From Chloroflexota bacterium (GTDB taxonomy: Bacteria; Chloroflexota; Anaerolineae; Promineifilales; Promineifilaceae): DNA of 64,000 bases. Of this stretch, positions 7,589-16,331 are shown in pieces. The stretch spans positions 1 through 64,000 of the forward strand of contig JACTMP010000018.1 of assembly GCA_014584575.1 (NCBI GenBank). The letters are read 5' to 3'. The number at the start of each line of letters is the position of its first letter. The first letter of the stretch is position 1. The notes beneath the pieces are model-generated. The model made no database searches. It saw only the letters and a program-made list of their open reading frames with translations, and was not told the origin of the DNA. Position numbers and translations under genes: made by a program.

Positions 7589-9223
7589 TTAAAATGTGCG
7601 GTGTTTGAAACGGCCGTCTACCAGCGTGGCGTCAATCGTTATGTCTAGTAATTCGTCGGGTGGGGTGGTGAAGGGGTCGGCGCTGTAAATGGTGAGGTCG
7701 GCCAGTTTGCCTGGTGCAATCGAACCCAGGCGGTCACTTTGGCCGCTGGTAAGGGCGGCGGCGGTGGTGAAGGCGTAGATGGTTTCGTGCATGGTCAATT
7801 TTTGCTCTGGATACCACCCCTCTGGGCCAGGTGAACCATCGGCGCGGCGGCGGCTGACGGCGGCGTGGATACCGGGCAGCGGGTCAATCTTCTCTATCGG
7901 CGCGTCGGAGCCAAAGACGACCAGGGCGCCGCTGTCCAGCATGGTGCGCCAGGCGTAGCTGTGGCGGGCACGGTCGCCCCAGTGGGTATCGGCCATCTCC
8001 ATATCCGAGGTGGCGTGGGTGGGCTGCATGGAGGCGATGATGCCCAACTGCGCCAGGCGTAGCTGGTCGGCGGGGTGGATGATTTGTACGTGTTCGATGC
8101 GATGACGTAAGGCGTGATGCGTGATGCGTGATTTTTCCTCGGCGCGGACGGCTTCGTATACGTCAAGCACGTCGTGGTTGGCGCGGTCGCCGATGGCGTG
8201 GATGGTGACGCTGAGGCCGGCGGCGCTGGCGGCGCTGACCTTTTCCATCATCTCCTCTTTGTCGGTGACGACGATGCCGGTGTTGGTGGGGTCGTTTTCG
8301 TAGGGTTGCAACATGGCGGCGGTGCGTGGCCCTAATGCACCGTCGGCAAAAATTTTGACGCTGCCGATGCGCAGCCAGTCGTCGCCAAAGCCAGAGCGCA
8401 GCCCCACGCCGATGGCGTGTTCCAGCCGGTAGACGGGCACGTTTTTGACGATGCGTAGGCTCAATTCACCCTGTTCGCGCAACATCTGGAGAGCCAGGAA
8501 ACAGTCACGGCCGTCAAAATCATGCAGCCCCGTTAACCCCACCTGCCAGCAATACTGCTGCGCGGCTTGCATGGCCGCGGCGATTTGGGCCGGCGTCTCG
8601 CGGGGGATGTGCCGGGACACCAGTTCCATGGCGTCTTCAAAGAGGATGCCGGTGGCTTGCCCGGCGGCGTCGCGCTGAATCTGGCCGCCAGGTGGGTCTG
8701 GGGTGTGCTCGTCTATTCCGGCGATGCGCAGGGCACGGCCGTTCACCCAGGCGGCGTGGCCCGATTTGTCGCGCAGGCAAACGGGGCGGTCGGGCACAAT
8801 ATGATCCAGGTCGGCGGCGGTGGGAAATGCACGGGTGGGCCAGTCGTCTATGCGCCAGCCGCGGCCCTGGAGCCAGTTATCGGTCATATGTGATGCGTGA
8901 TGCGTGATGCGTGATGCGTGATCCGTTAGGCGTTGGTGGATGCGGGTGAGGGCGTCGTCCAGGGAGGTGGCGCCGTCCAGGTTGACGAGTTGCAGGCTGA
9001 GGGCGAAATGTTGGAAGTGGACGTGGGCGTCTACCAGGCCGGGGGTGAGGGCACGGCCGTGCAGATCCACCCATTCCCCACCCTGGCCCAACAGGGCACG
9101 CATGTCGTCGTCGCTGCCGACGGCGAGGATGTGGTTGTGGCGGATGGCGACGGCCGTGGCCTGGGGCTGGTGGGGGTTCATGGTGTGGATACGGCCGTTG
9201 CTGAGGACAAGAGTTGCGGACAT
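7589..9223 (-). CDS. YtcJ-like amidohydrolase
   Basis: A metal-dependent amidohydrolase of 544 residues, amidohydrolase-3/YtcJ type (relatives hydrolyse N-substituted formamides or imide-like substrates). It has the metal-binding VDAHVHF, the HAIGDRANHD motif, HRIEHVQI and the late GSDAPIEKIDPL motif. The ATG at 9223 follows AAGGAG. Two segments are encoded by iterated gtgatgcgtgat words: the HASRITHHASHMTD stretch near residue 105 and the SRITHHALR stretch near residue 370. Both look like repeat insertions accepted in frame. It is a cytoplasmic enzyme with no signal peptide, and its substrate cannot be told from sequence. Confidence 0.88.
   Translation of the reverse strand: MSATLVLSNGRIHTMNPHQPQATAVAIRHNHILAVGSDDDMRALLGQGGEWVDLHGRALTPGLVDAHVHFQHFALSLQLVNLDGATSLDDALTRIHQRLTDHASRITHHASHMTDNWLQGRGWRIDDWPTRAFPTAADLDHIVPDRPVCLRDKSGHAAWVNGRALRIAGIDEHTPDPPGGQIQRDAAGQATGILFEDAMELVSRHIPRETPAQIAAAMQAAQQYCWQVGLTGLHDFDGRDCFLALQMLREQGELSLRIVKNVPVYRLEHAIGVGLRSGFGDDWLRIGSVKIFADGALGPRTAAMLQPYENDPTNTGIVVTDKEEMMEKVSAASAAGLSVTIHAIGDRANHDVLDVYEAVRAEEKSRITHHALRHRIEHVQIIHPADQLRLAQLGIIASMQPTHATSDMEMADTHWGDRARHSYAWRTMLDSGALVVFGSDAPIEKIDPLPGIHAAVSRRRADGSPGPEGWYPEQKLTMHETIYAFTTAAALTSGQSDRLGSIAPGKLADLTIYSADPFTTPPDELLDITIDATLVDGRFKHRTF
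8105..8132. repeat. gtgatgc word repeat inside the amidohydrolase gene
   Basis: aaggcgtgatgcgtgatgcgtgattt is in frame and encodes an ITHHAL-type segment. It is the same word family as the intergenic repeats at 2299 and 25921. Confidence 0.7.
8884..8925. repeat. gtgatgcgtgat array inside the amidohydrolase gene
   Basis: Four to five copies of gtgatgc(g) run through the coding strand of the amidohydrolase, giving a repetitive His/Ser/Arg/Ile/Thr peptide. Orthologues of YtcJ-type enzymes are not expected to have this segment. Confidence 0.8.
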
Positions 9224-9235
9224 GGGGTTCTCCTT

Positions 9236-9270
9236 TTCTCGGTAATCGGTAATCGGTGAACGGTAATCGG
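9236..9270. repeat. cggtaat word repeat
   Basis: ctcggtaatcggtaatcggtgaacggtaatcggtat lies between the amidohydrolase start and the divergent histidine kinase. The same word family occurs at 12055, 13272, 18181 and 56486. Confidence 0.8.
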
Positions 9271-9374
9271 TATAAGTTTAGCGTGGTTACGGCCGTTGGT
9301 CATTGTCAGCGGCGTGCCGTAAGTGCCGTAAGACAAATTTGCTATATCATATTATCCGGCATTTGCCTAACAAT

Positions 9375-9408
9375 AGACCCAAAGGGTTTCAAAAAACCCG
9401 TTGGGTCT
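9375..9408 (+). terminator. Hairpin before the histidine kinase
   Basis: AGACCCAA...TTGGGTCT encloses GGGTTT...AAACCC, giving a two-part stem ending 11 bp before the kinase ATG at 9419. There is no clear T-run. It may be a leader structure that limits translation, or a dispersed fold-back repeat. Confidence 0.5.
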
Positions 9409-9418
9409 TCATAAGATT

Positions 9419-10858
9419 ATGTTTCGCTTACAGCGCTATTTCACCATCACCAGTCTGGTTGCTTTTGTCCTCATTGCCCTGTTATTAGGTTACTTCTTTC
9501 GTGTGCAGGCGGTGGCTGATCTCGTGGCCGCCAGCGAAAGCAAAAATGTGGCGCTGACCCAAACCTTCTCCAACTTTCTCTGGCCTCAATTTGCCTCATT
9601 TGTAGATGAAGCCAGCGAGATGGATACGGTTGAGCTACAAAACCATCCCCGCACACAAGAATTATATGCCTATATTCAGTCCCAAATGGAAGGTTTGTCT
9701 GTGGTCAAGATCAAAGTATATGACCTGGATGGGTTGACCGTGTTTTCCACCGAACAGGCACAAATTGGGCAAAACAAACTGGATAACGCCGGTTATTTAT
9801 CGGCACGGGACGGGGTGGTGGCCAGTGAGTTGACCTTCCGCGACACCTTCAGCGCCTTTGAGCAGACCATCGAAGACCGCAACGTTTTTTCCAGTTACGT
9901 GCCCATTTATGGCGCGGATGGTGAGGTTGAAGGGGTGTTTGAAGTATATGACGACGTGACGCCGCTGGTGCAGCAGCTAGAGCAAACACAGCGCACCATT
10001 GTCATTGGCGTGGCCGTCATCCTGGCGGCGCTTTATTTCATCCTGTTTTTTATTGTGCGCCGCGCTGATGGCATTATCCGGCAGCAATACAATGATTTGC
10101 AGCAAAGTGAAGTGGCGCTGCGGCAGGCGCGGGATGAAGCGATGGCGGCGTCGCAGTTCAAAAGTAAATTGCTGGCCAGCGTCAGCCACGACATGCGTAC
10201 CCCTATCAACGCCATCATGGGGTACACGGAGATGTTGGAAGAAGGGGTGTATGGCGATATTACCCCGCAACAAAGGCAGGCTACCGGACAGGTTTTGCGC
10301 AGCACGGGCATTTTGAATGAGTTTGTCAGCAACTTGCTAGACCGGGCGCAATTGGAATCTGGCAAAGTAAAACTGGAAATGAGGCCGCTGGTGGTGGCGG
10401 AATTTGTTGAGGAGATCCAGCCGCAGATTGAGATTGTGACTGCTGCCAAAGGGTTAAAATTTTGGTGTGAGATAGCCAGTGAGATGCCGCAGACGATCCT
10501 GGGGGACAGATATTGGCTGCGGCAAATTGTCTTGAATCTGCTGGCTAACGCGGTGAAGTTTACCGACCAGGGCAGCATCGCGTTATTGATTTTCCCGCAA
10601 AATGGGCAGTGGGGCTGCCGGGTGTCTGATACCGGCCCCGGCATTCCACCGGAAGCCCAGGAGCGTATTTTTCAGGCGTTTGAACGGCTCAATGCCGAGC
10701 ATATCGGCAGCTCGCAGGGGGTGGGGTTGGGATTGTCCATTGTGAAGGAATTGACGACGTTGATGGATGGCGAGGTGACGATGGCAAGCGCGGCGGGGCA
10801 GGGCAGTACGTTTACGGTCATGTTGCCGCTGCTTTTACCGAAGGATGGAGAAGTATGA
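9419..10858 (+). CDS. Membrane sensor histidine kinase
   Basis: A two-component sensor of 479 residues. One N-terminal membrane helix (about 7-27), an extracytoplasmic sensing region of about 160 residues, a second helix (about 190-212) and a short coiled segment lead to the HisKA domain, with the phospho-acceptor His in SHDMRTPINAI (near residue 255). The HATPase domain follows, with N-box LNLLANAVKF, G1 DTGPGIPPEAQ and G2 GVGLGLSIVKEL. The ATG at 9419 is preferred over an upstream TTG lying inside a hairpin. Its stop overlaps the response-regulator start (ATGA), so the two are translationally coupled. The signal sensed is unknown. Confidence 0.9.
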   Translation: MFRLQRYFTITSLVAFVLIALLLGYFFRVQAVADLVAASESKNVALTQTFSNFLWPQFASFVDEASEMDTVELQNHPRTQELYAYIQSQMEGLSVVKIKVYDLDGLTVFSTEQAQIGQNKLDNAGYLSARDGVVASELTFRDTFSAFEQTIEDRNVFSSYVPIYGADGEVEGVFEVYDDVTPLVQQLEQTQRTIVIGVAVILAALYFILFFIVRRADGIIRQQYNDLQQSEVALRQARDEAMAASQFKSKLLASVSHDMRTPINAIMGYTEMLEEGVYGDITPQQRQATGQVLRSTGILNEFVSNLLDRAQLESGKVKLEMRPLVVAEFVEEIQPQIEIVTAAKGLKFWCEIASEMPQTILGDRYWLRQIVLNLLANAVKFTDQGSIALLIFPQNGQWGCRVSDTGPGIPPEAQERIFQAFERLNAEHIGSSQGVGLGLSIVKELTTLMDGEVTMASAAGQGSTFTVMLPLLLPKDGEV

Positions 10859-11220
10859 GTCAATGGCTGGCGCTCGTGGTGGAAGATGATGGCCCGGTTG
10901 CCAATGTGTACACCGAGGCGCTGCGTGTGGCGGGGTATGAGCCAGAAGTGGTGGGCAACGGCCGTGACGCCCTCTCCCGTATTAGTCTGACAGTGCCCAC
11001 TTTGATTTTGCTAGATTTACATTTGCCAGATGTGATGGGGGATGAGATTTTAACGGCCGTGCGCGCCGACCCGCGTCTGGTGGATACCCGTGTTTTCCTG
11101 GTGACGGCCGACCATTTGCTGGCCGAACAATTGCGCGAGCAGGCTACTCTGGTGCTGCTCAAACCGGTCAGTTTTGCCCAGTTGCGTGATATGGCCGTGC
11201 GCTTTCGGCCCGGACGCTAA
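10855..11220 (+). CDS. Single-domain response regulator
   Basis: A receiver-only response regulator of 121 residues. The acidic pair lies in VVEDDGPVAN, the phospho-acceptor Asp is near residue 53 in LLDLHLPDV, and the switch Lys is in LLKPVSF (near 103). There is no DNA-binding or enzymatic output domain, so it must act by protein contact or in a phosphorelay. The start overlaps the kinase stop by four bases, so the kinase is its likely phosphodonor. Confidence 0.92.
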   Translation: MSQWLALVVEDDGPVANVYTEALRVAGYEPEVVGNGRDALSRISLTVPTLILLDLHLPDVMGDEILTAVRADPRLVDTRVFLVTADHLLAEQLREQATLVLLKPVSFAQLRDMAVRFRPGR

Positions 11221-11233
11221 GGGGTTGTTTATA

Positions 11234-11299
11234 CCTGACAAGGTGGCAAGGTGACATCTGACAAGGTGAGAAAAATGTCAGATTCTGACCTTTGCCAGT
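11234..11299. repeat. ctgacaaggtg fold-back repeat
   Basis: ctgacaaggtggcaaggtgacatctgacaaggtg is followed by tgtcagattctgacctttgccag, its approximate reverse complement. It lies between the convergent response-regulator and SDR genes and probably serves as a terminator structure. Confidence 0.65.
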
Positions 11300-11319
11300 A
11301 TAAAAGTCGCCACGACGCA

Positions 11320-12054
11320 TTACAAAAACTCACCGCCGTCCAGGGGGAGAATGACGCCGGTGAGAAAATCCTGACGAAGTAGATGCAGCACATTTTGGGC
11401 CACAACCTCCGGGCTGCCGGGGCGCTGTAAGGGGATGCGCTCCTGGGCCAGGTTGTCCAGGTAATCCTGCCCTTTGCCGGGGGGCGGCAGGATGGCGCCC
11501 AGGGCCACGCCGTCGACGGTGATGCGGGGGGCCAGTTCGTGGGCCAGCATTTCCGTCATTTGCCACAGCCCGCCTTTGCTCAGGCGGTAGACAAAGTGGT
11601 CGGCATACGGCCGTTGCACCCGCGCATCCAACACATTGACAATGCAACCGGGCCGGTCGGGCGGCAGTTGGGCGGCAAACGCCTGCGCCAGCAGGAAGGG
11701 GGCGCGCAGGTTGATGGCGAATAATTCGTCCCACAAGGCCAGGTCTGTGCCGGTGAAGCTGTCTTCTTCGGGGAAAATGGCGGCGTTGTTGATGAGGATG
11801 TCCACCTGGCCGAAGGTGGCTGTGGCGGCGCGCATGATGGCTTGCACGGCCGTCGCCTCCTGCAAATCGGCGCTAAAAATCTCGGCACGCACGCCCAACG
11901 CCTGGGCTGCCTGTTGGGTTTCTAAGGCGGGGGCGGCGGAACGGTTGTAATGTATAAATACATTACACTCCGATTCTGCCAACGCCAACGTGATGGCCCG
12001 TCCAATTCGTATAGCGCCGCCGGTGATGACGGCCGTTTTGCCTTTTAACTCCAT
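11320..12054 (-). CDS. SDR oxidoreductase, pteridine-reductase-like
   Basis: A short-chain dehydrogenase/reductase of 244 residues. The cofactor motif TGGAIRIGRAI and the HYNRSAA segment after beta-2 point to NADPH use and resemble PTR1/FolM pteridine reductases. The catalytic Ser of classical SDRs is replaced by Asp (NVLDAR), followed by YRLSK, giving the D-Y-K triad of pteridine reductases. It may therefore reduce dihydrobiopterin- or dihydromonapterin-type pterins or folates. No folate genes lie next to it. The ATG is at 12054, and the region upstream holds a cggtaat word repeat. Confidence 0.78.
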   Translation of the reverse strand: MELKGKTAVITGGAIRIGRAITLALAESECNVFIHYNRSAAPALETQQAAQALGVRAEIFSADLQEATAVQAIMRAATATFGQVDILINNAAIFPEEDSFTGTDLALWDELFAINLRAPFLLAQAFAAQLPPDRPGCIVNVLDARVQRPYADHFVYRLSKGGLWQMTEMLAHELAPRITVDGVALGAILPPPGKGQDYLDNLAQERIPLQRPGSPEVVAQNVLHLLRQDFLTGVILPLDGGEFL

Positions 12055-12090
12055 CTCTTCACCGATTACCGTTCACCGATTAACGATTAC
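12055..12090. repeat. cggtaat word repeat (reverse orientation)
   Basis: accgattaccgttcaccgattaacgattacgg fills the 32-bp gap between the polysaccharide deacetylase stop and the SDR start, overlapping the last codons of the deacetylase. Confidence 0.75.
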
Positions 12091-13226
12091 GGATATCGCC
12101 CCCCCACCGTGCCGCCCGGACTCACCAGTTTGGCAAAATCCTCGACGGCCGTGTAGTTGTGGATGCGTACCCGTTTCCACTCAAAGCGGTTTTCATAGCC
12201 ATGCCAGGTGCCGCCCATGGTGGTAACAGACCCCCAAAAGCCCAACTCTTCCAATACCTGCATCGCTGTCTCGTCGTAGCGCCCGGAGGGGTAGGCGAAG
12301 TAACGGGGCATATAGCCAATGTGCGCCGCCACAGTTTCTTGGGAGCCGAGCATTTCATAGATGAGGAAGTCCCGACCCCGGCCGCTCAGGTCGCTGTGCG
12401 ACTTGCTGTGCGGCTCAAAACGAATCCCGGCCTCTGACATTTCCTTGACCATAGCCCAGGTGAGATAACCGGGATGGCCGTCGTCCAGAAAATTTGTCGC
12501 CAGGAAAATGGTGGCCGTAAAGCCAAACTCCTTCAAGATGGGAAAGCCGTTTTCGTAATTGTCGCGGTAGCCATCGTCAATGGTGATGATGACCGGTTTC
12601 TCTGGCAGGCCGCCATGTTGGGTGATGGCGCGGGAAAGATCATATAGATCAATGGGTGTAAAGCCATTCTCGGCCAGATATTGCATATGGGCGCGGAATA
12701 GTTCTGGGGTGACGGAAAGGTCGGTGCGGTAAATGTCTGATCCTTCCGGGGGTTCGCTGATGTAATGGTACATCAGCACCGGCACTTTCATGGTGTAGCT
12801 GTAGATGCCGTTGGGGGTGGGCAGTGGCCCGGACAGCGGCGGCGGCAGGGTAGCGGTGGGTGTGGGGGTAAAGGTGGCGTTGGGCGGCGGCGTGTTGGTC
12901 AACGTGGGGGTAGGTGTATTGGTAGGCGTTTGTGACGGGGTTGGGGTGTTAGTGGGGGTGGGTGTATGGGTAGATGTCGCCGACGGTTTGAGCGTAGGCG
13001 AGGCGGCGGGCGGTGGGGTATGGGTGAGGGCGATGGTGGGCAGGGCGGCTACGGCCGTGACCGTCTCATTCGCCTCTACCACTGTCTGAACCGGGGCCGC
13101 TGTCGTTGTGCCCGGCGACTGGCTCAACACCAGCGCCAGGAAAAAAAGGATAATGATGGCTACCAGGAAGGAGGCCACGCAGCCCGCCCGCGGCGTTGCT
13201 CCCTGATCATCTTCGTACTCATACAT
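12087..13226 (-). CDS. Membrane-anchored polysaccharide deacetylase
   Basis: A NodB-type carbohydrate esterase (CE4) of 379 residues that probably removes acetyl groups from cell-wall or exopolysaccharide amino sugars outside the cell. An N-terminal membrane helix (about 18-36) is followed by a long Thr/Pro linker (about 60-140) and then the NodB fold. The metal-binding motif is TIDDGYRDN, motif 2 is HSKSHSD, and motif 3 is FAYPSGRYDE. All catalytic motifs are present. The next gene downstream on the same strand is the SDR, but a repeat lies between them. Confidence 0.9.
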   Translation of the reverse strand: MYEYEDDQGATPRAGCVASFLVAIIILFFLALVLSQSPGTTTAAPVQTVVEANETVTAVAALPTIALTHTPPPAASPTLKPSATSTHTPTPTNTPTPSQTPTNTPTPTLTNTPPPNATFTPTPTATLPPPLSGPLPTPNGIYSYTMKVPVLMYHYISEPPEGSDIYRTDLSVTPELFRAHMQYLAENGFTPIDLYDLSRAITQHGGLPEKPVIITIDDGYRDNYENGFPILKEFGFTATIFLATNFLDDGHPGYLTWAMVKEMSEAGIRFEPHSKSHSDLSGRGRDFLIYEMLGSQETVAAHIGYMPRYFAYPSGRYDETAMQVLEELGFWGSVTTMGGTWHGYENRFEWKRVRIHNYTAVEDFAKLVSPGGTVGGRYP

Positions 13227-13271
13227 GGTGGCGGAGAATAACGGACGGCCGTAGCCCCGTCAAGCGGTTCT

Positions 13272-13345
13272 AATCTCCGTAATCGGTAATCGGTAATCGG
13301 TAGTCGGTTTACGCATCACGCATCACGGGTCACGGATTACGGGTC
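13272..13345. repeat. Compound cggtaat and cacgcatcacg word repeat
   Basis: Three copies of cggtaat are followed directly by acgcatcacgcatcacgggtcacggattacgggtcacgg. Two word families are joined here, between the divergent deacetylase and sigma-factor genes. It lies just upstream of a TATACT box. Confidence 0.8.
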
Positions 13346-13360
13346 ACGGCCAATTTCTGT

Positions 13361-13366
13361 TATACT
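13361..13366 (+). promoter_or_regulatory. Possible -10 box for the sigma-factor gene
   Basis: TATACT lies 20 bp before the GTG at 13386 and 38 bp before a second in-frame GTG at 13404. No clear -35 is visible because the upstream DNA is repeat. Confidence 0.35.
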
Positions 13367-13385
13367 GCCAGCAATTAAGCAATTT

Positions 13386-14036
13386 GTGGGCAGAAGTAGA
13401 CACGTGGAACAGACAGTGGCCGAGACAAACCCGTCGCCAGACCCGGCAGAGATGGCGCTGATTGACCAGGCGCGAAACGACAAGGATGCGTTTGGCGAGT
13501 TGTATGCCCGTTACCACGACAAAATTTACAACTACATCTATTACCGCACCGGGAATGCCGAAGACGCCGAAGATTTGACGGCCAAAGTGTTTATGCGCGC
13601 CATGCAGCACATTGGCAATTACGAAGATAAAGGCGTCCCTTTTTCCGCCTGGTTGTACCGCATCGCCCATAATCTGGTGGCTAACTGGCACCGAGACAAC
13701 AGCCGCCGCCAGATGCTGTCGCTGGATGACATTGCTCAGTGGCGCGTGGCCGAAGACAGCCCGGAATTTACGGCGCAACTGATGGAAGATAAGGCGATGC
13801 TGCTGTCCAGCATCCGCCGCCTGCCGGCCGACCGCCAGGAGTTGTTGACGCTCAAATTTGTGGAGAACCTGTCCAATGCGGAGATTGGCGAGATTATGGG
13901 GCGCAGCGAAGGGGCGATTAAATCGCTTTATCACCGCACGCTGCTGGCGCTGCGGGAAGATTTTGAACAGCAAATGGACGACGGCCGTGAACGGACCTCG
14001 GAAAAGAAACGCGGATTTTTTAGACGGCCGTTCTGA
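13386..14036 (+). CDS. ECF-type RNA polymerase sigma factor
   Basis: A sigma-70-family ECF factor of up to 216 residues. Region 2 contains FGELYARYHDKIYNYIYYRT and the AEDLTAKVFMRAM helix. Region 4 contains LKFVENLSNAEIGEIMGRSEGAIKSLYHRTL, the helix-turn-helix for the -35 element. No anti-sigma gene is adjacent. The start is uncertain (GTG at 13386 or 13404), with no strong ribosome-binding site before either. A perfect 12-bp hairpin follows the stop. Confidence 0.88.
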   Translation: MGRSRHVEQTVAETNPSPDPAEMALIDQARNDKDAFGELYARYHDKIYNYIYYRTGNAEDAEDLTAKVFMRAMQHIGNYEDKGVPFSAWLYRIAHNLVANWHRDNSRRQMLSLDDIAQWRVAEDSPEFTAQLMEDKAMLLSSIRRLPADRQELLTLKFVENLSNAEIGEIMGRSEGAIKSLYHRTLLALREDFEQQMDDGRERTSEKKRGFFRRPF

Positions 14037-14044
14037 AAAATTAT

Positions 14045-14073
14045 CCCTCGGAGGCTCAATTAGCCTCCGAGGG
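14045..14073 (+). terminator. Terminator-like hairpin after the sigma-factor gene
   Basis: CCCTCGGAGGCT-caatt-AGCCTCCGAGGG is a perfect 12-bp stem with a 5-nt loop, 9 bp after the stop. The following tract (gttatt) is only weakly T-rich. Confidence 0.75.
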
Positions 14074-14206
14074 GTTATTGCCCGATAAGTAGATTGTGCT
14101 AAAATCCACAATCGAACAAGAAGAGGATACAACTCGACTGGTTGACGCCCTCAAAACCTCAACGTCGGCCAGGAAAAAATAAGTAGCCTGAGCAGGAGAA
14201 AACCTC

Positions 14207-15196
14207 TTGAGTAAAACAGAATCTTGGAAAACCTGGCTCCCTGTGATTGTTGCCCTGTTTGCTTTTGGTATGTTTGCGGCGCTCTGGCCGTCCCTGTCTT
14301 CCGGTTTGGGCAGCGGCTCTGGCCGGAAACCCGTCCCCCGCGTACCATTTGAATCGCAAATGGTTGTATTGGCTATCCCGGAAGTGCCGTTGCCCAATGG
14401 GACAACCGTCGGCGGGCAGACGTTTACGATGGAACCATGGCAGGCAGTGTTGGGGGTTACGGCCGTGATTGTTGTCTCCGTCATTGTTGTTGGCGCCATT
14501 CTGGGCTTCCTTTATGTGTTCCTCTCCCGGTTGGTAGTAAAAACTACCGAAAGCGACTCCTTCAAAGAGAACCTGGCAGCTTTGGGAAACAAAGAAAACG
14601 ACAGACTCAAAGAAAAACGCGCCGGCCGGGCCGCCTCCCCACCCAGAGCCGACACCTCCATGCCGCGATGGTCTATGGTCAGCACCGGGCTAATTGTGCT
14701 GCTCTTTGTGCTGTTTGGCATGATGACCATTGTTACCAGCTTCTTCCCAGAGCGGATAGTGGAGTTGGGTGGGGAACTGGTCAACCCGGCCATTCTTATG
14801 GTTGGCATCCCCCTGCTCATTGCCCTGACCGTTTTTGTCTTTGCACCGCGTTGGGGCATGGCCGCCCTGGCCCTTCTCATCATGTGCATCACCTCGCCAG
14901 CGGCTTTTGGTCTTATCTTCTCGCTAAACGATTATTTCGGTCTCGATTTAGCCCTCTCGGCCATGCTCAACCTTTCCCTGCTGGTGCAGGTGGTCATCCT
15001 GTTTATTCTGGCCTGGCGGTGGCAAAGCACAACGGCCGTGGAGTTTAACCAGAAAATGATCCAGGCCGATGAAAAAGGGCGCGTGAAAGGCATTCCGTAT
15101 GATACGATAGCCGTCCTCTTTACCGGCTTGCTCATTCTCGGCTTAGGTATTGGTTTGATGGTCTTGATTAACTCGCCTTATTGGGCTGCTAACTAA
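14207..15196 (+). CDS. Uncharacterised membrane protein at the head of the oxidase operon
   Basis: A protein of 329 residues, unrecognised. It has an N-terminal helix (about 10-28), a short extracytoplasmic loop, a helix near 85-108, a charged cytoplasmic stretch rich in Lys/Arg/Glu (about 112-150), then five or six helices (from about 158 to 325). The TTG start at 14207 is supported by GGAG eight bases upstream. It sits 22 bp before coxB in the same direction, so it is probably an accessory or assembly factor of the cytochrome c oxidase, or part of its electron-donor pathway. No haem- or metal-binding motif is obvious. Confidence 0.7.
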   Translation: MSKTESWKTWLPVIVALFAFGMFAALWPSLSSGLGSGSGRKPVPRVPFESQMVVLAIPEVPLPNGTTVGGQTFTMEPWQAVLGVTAVIVVSVIVVGAILGFLYVFLSRLVVKTTESDSFKENLAALGNKENDRLKEKRAGRAASPPRADTSMPRWSMVSTGLIVLLFVLFGMMTIVTSFFPERIVELGGELVNPAILMVGIPLLIALTVFVFAPRWGMAALALLIMCITSPAAFGLIFSLNDYFGLDLALSAMLNLSLLVQVVILFILAWRWQSTTAVEFNQKMIQADEKGRVKGIPYDTIAVLFTGLLILGLGIGLMVLINSPYWAAN

Positions 15197-15218
15197 ACGA
15201 GCAGGTGGATAAGTACAT

Positions 15219-16316
15219 ATGAAAAAATACAGACACGCTTTTGCCGTTTTCGTCCTGACGATTCTTTCGACGATAGGCTTATACGCCCTTTTTCGCTTTT
15301 TCTTGTTTCGTTTCCCCACCCAGGCCAGCGCCGAAGCTATTATCATTGACAACTTCGCCGACATTCACTTCTGGCTGCAAGCCTTCCTCTTTGCCCTGAT
15401 CATGGTCATCATGCTCTATGCGGTGTTTGCCTTTCGTCGGCAGCCGGATGACGAAAGCGAAGGGCCTCACGTCCATGGGCATACGGGGCTTGAAATCATC
15501 TGGACGATTGTGCCCACGGCCGTCGTCATCGGTTTTGCCGTCTACTCTGTGGGCATCCTCAACAGCCTGCTGGCTCCCCAGGCAGGCGAGCGCACCATCG
15601 AAGTGGTCGGTCGGCAGTGGTCGTGGAAATTTGTTTACCCGGATATAGATGATAAAAGTGGTACCGAATTAGGCCTGCTGGTGAATGAACCGGTGGTGCT
15701 GCACATGTGGTCCGAAGATGTCATCCACTCCTTCTGGGTGCCCGAATTCCGCGTTAAACAAGATTTACTGCCGGTGCAAAATTCTGAAACAGATTATTAT
15801 GTGCTGCGTTTCACCCCCACCGAAGAAGGTGAATTCAAATTGCGCTGCGCCGAAATATGCGGCCTGCAACATTCGCAAATGTTTGCCACCGTGCGCGTGA
15901 TGAACCAGACCGACTACAATGCCTGGGCGGCCGAAATCGCCAGCAAACCCGGTCTGGATGAACTGGAAGGTATGACGGCCGAAGAACGTGGCGAATTCTG
16001 GTACACCGAATTTGGCTGTAATGGCTGCCATTCCCTCGATGGCGCCGCTATGGCCGGGCCAACCTGGTTGAATTTGTACGGCAAGGAAGAACAACTCGCC
16101 GATGGGTCCTCCGTGATTGTGGACGACGCGTACCTGTATGAATCCATCCTCAACCCCAACGCCAAAATTACGGCCGGTTACAATCCGGGTATCATGCCGC
16201 AAAACTTTGAAGACCAGTTTAACAACTTTGGCTGGGGCGATGCTGACCAGATAACCAATGATTTAATCGCCTTCATCAGAACGATTACGGACGATACGTC
16301 AGCATCGTCCAAGTAA
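15219..16316 (+). CDS. coxB: Cytochrome c oxidase subunit II with fused cytochrome c
   Basis: A subunit of 365 residues that takes electrons to the CuA centre of the aa3 oxidase. Two N-terminal membrane helices precede the cupredoxin domain, whose CuA ligands are in CAEICGLQHSQM (about 210-221) with the upstream His in HSFWVPEF. A C-terminal class I cytochrome c domain carries CNGCH (about 267-271) and a distal Met in GIMPQNF (near 326), giving a caa3-type arrangement. The ATG is preceded by an AGGTGG site. coxA follows after 15 bp. Confidence 0.95.
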   Translation: MKKYRHAFAVFVLTILSTIGLYALFRFFLFRFPTQASAEAIIIDNFADIHFWLQAFLFALIMVIMLYAVFAFRRQPDDESEGPHVHGHTGLEIIWTIVPTAVVIGFAVYSVGILNSLLAPQAGERTIEVVGRQWSWKFVYPDIDDKSGTELGLLVNEPVVLHMWSEDVIHSFWVPEFRVKQDLLPVQNSETDYYVLRFTPTEEGEFKLRCAEICGLQHSQMFATVRVMNQTDYNAWAAEIASKPGLDELEGMTAEERGEFWYTEFGCNGCHSLDGAAMAGPTWLNLYGKEEQLADGSSVIVDDAYLYESILNPNAKITAGYNPGIMPQNFEDQFNNFGWGDADQITNDLIAFIRTITDDTSASSK

Positions 16317-16331
16317 TATAGGAGACCTGAC

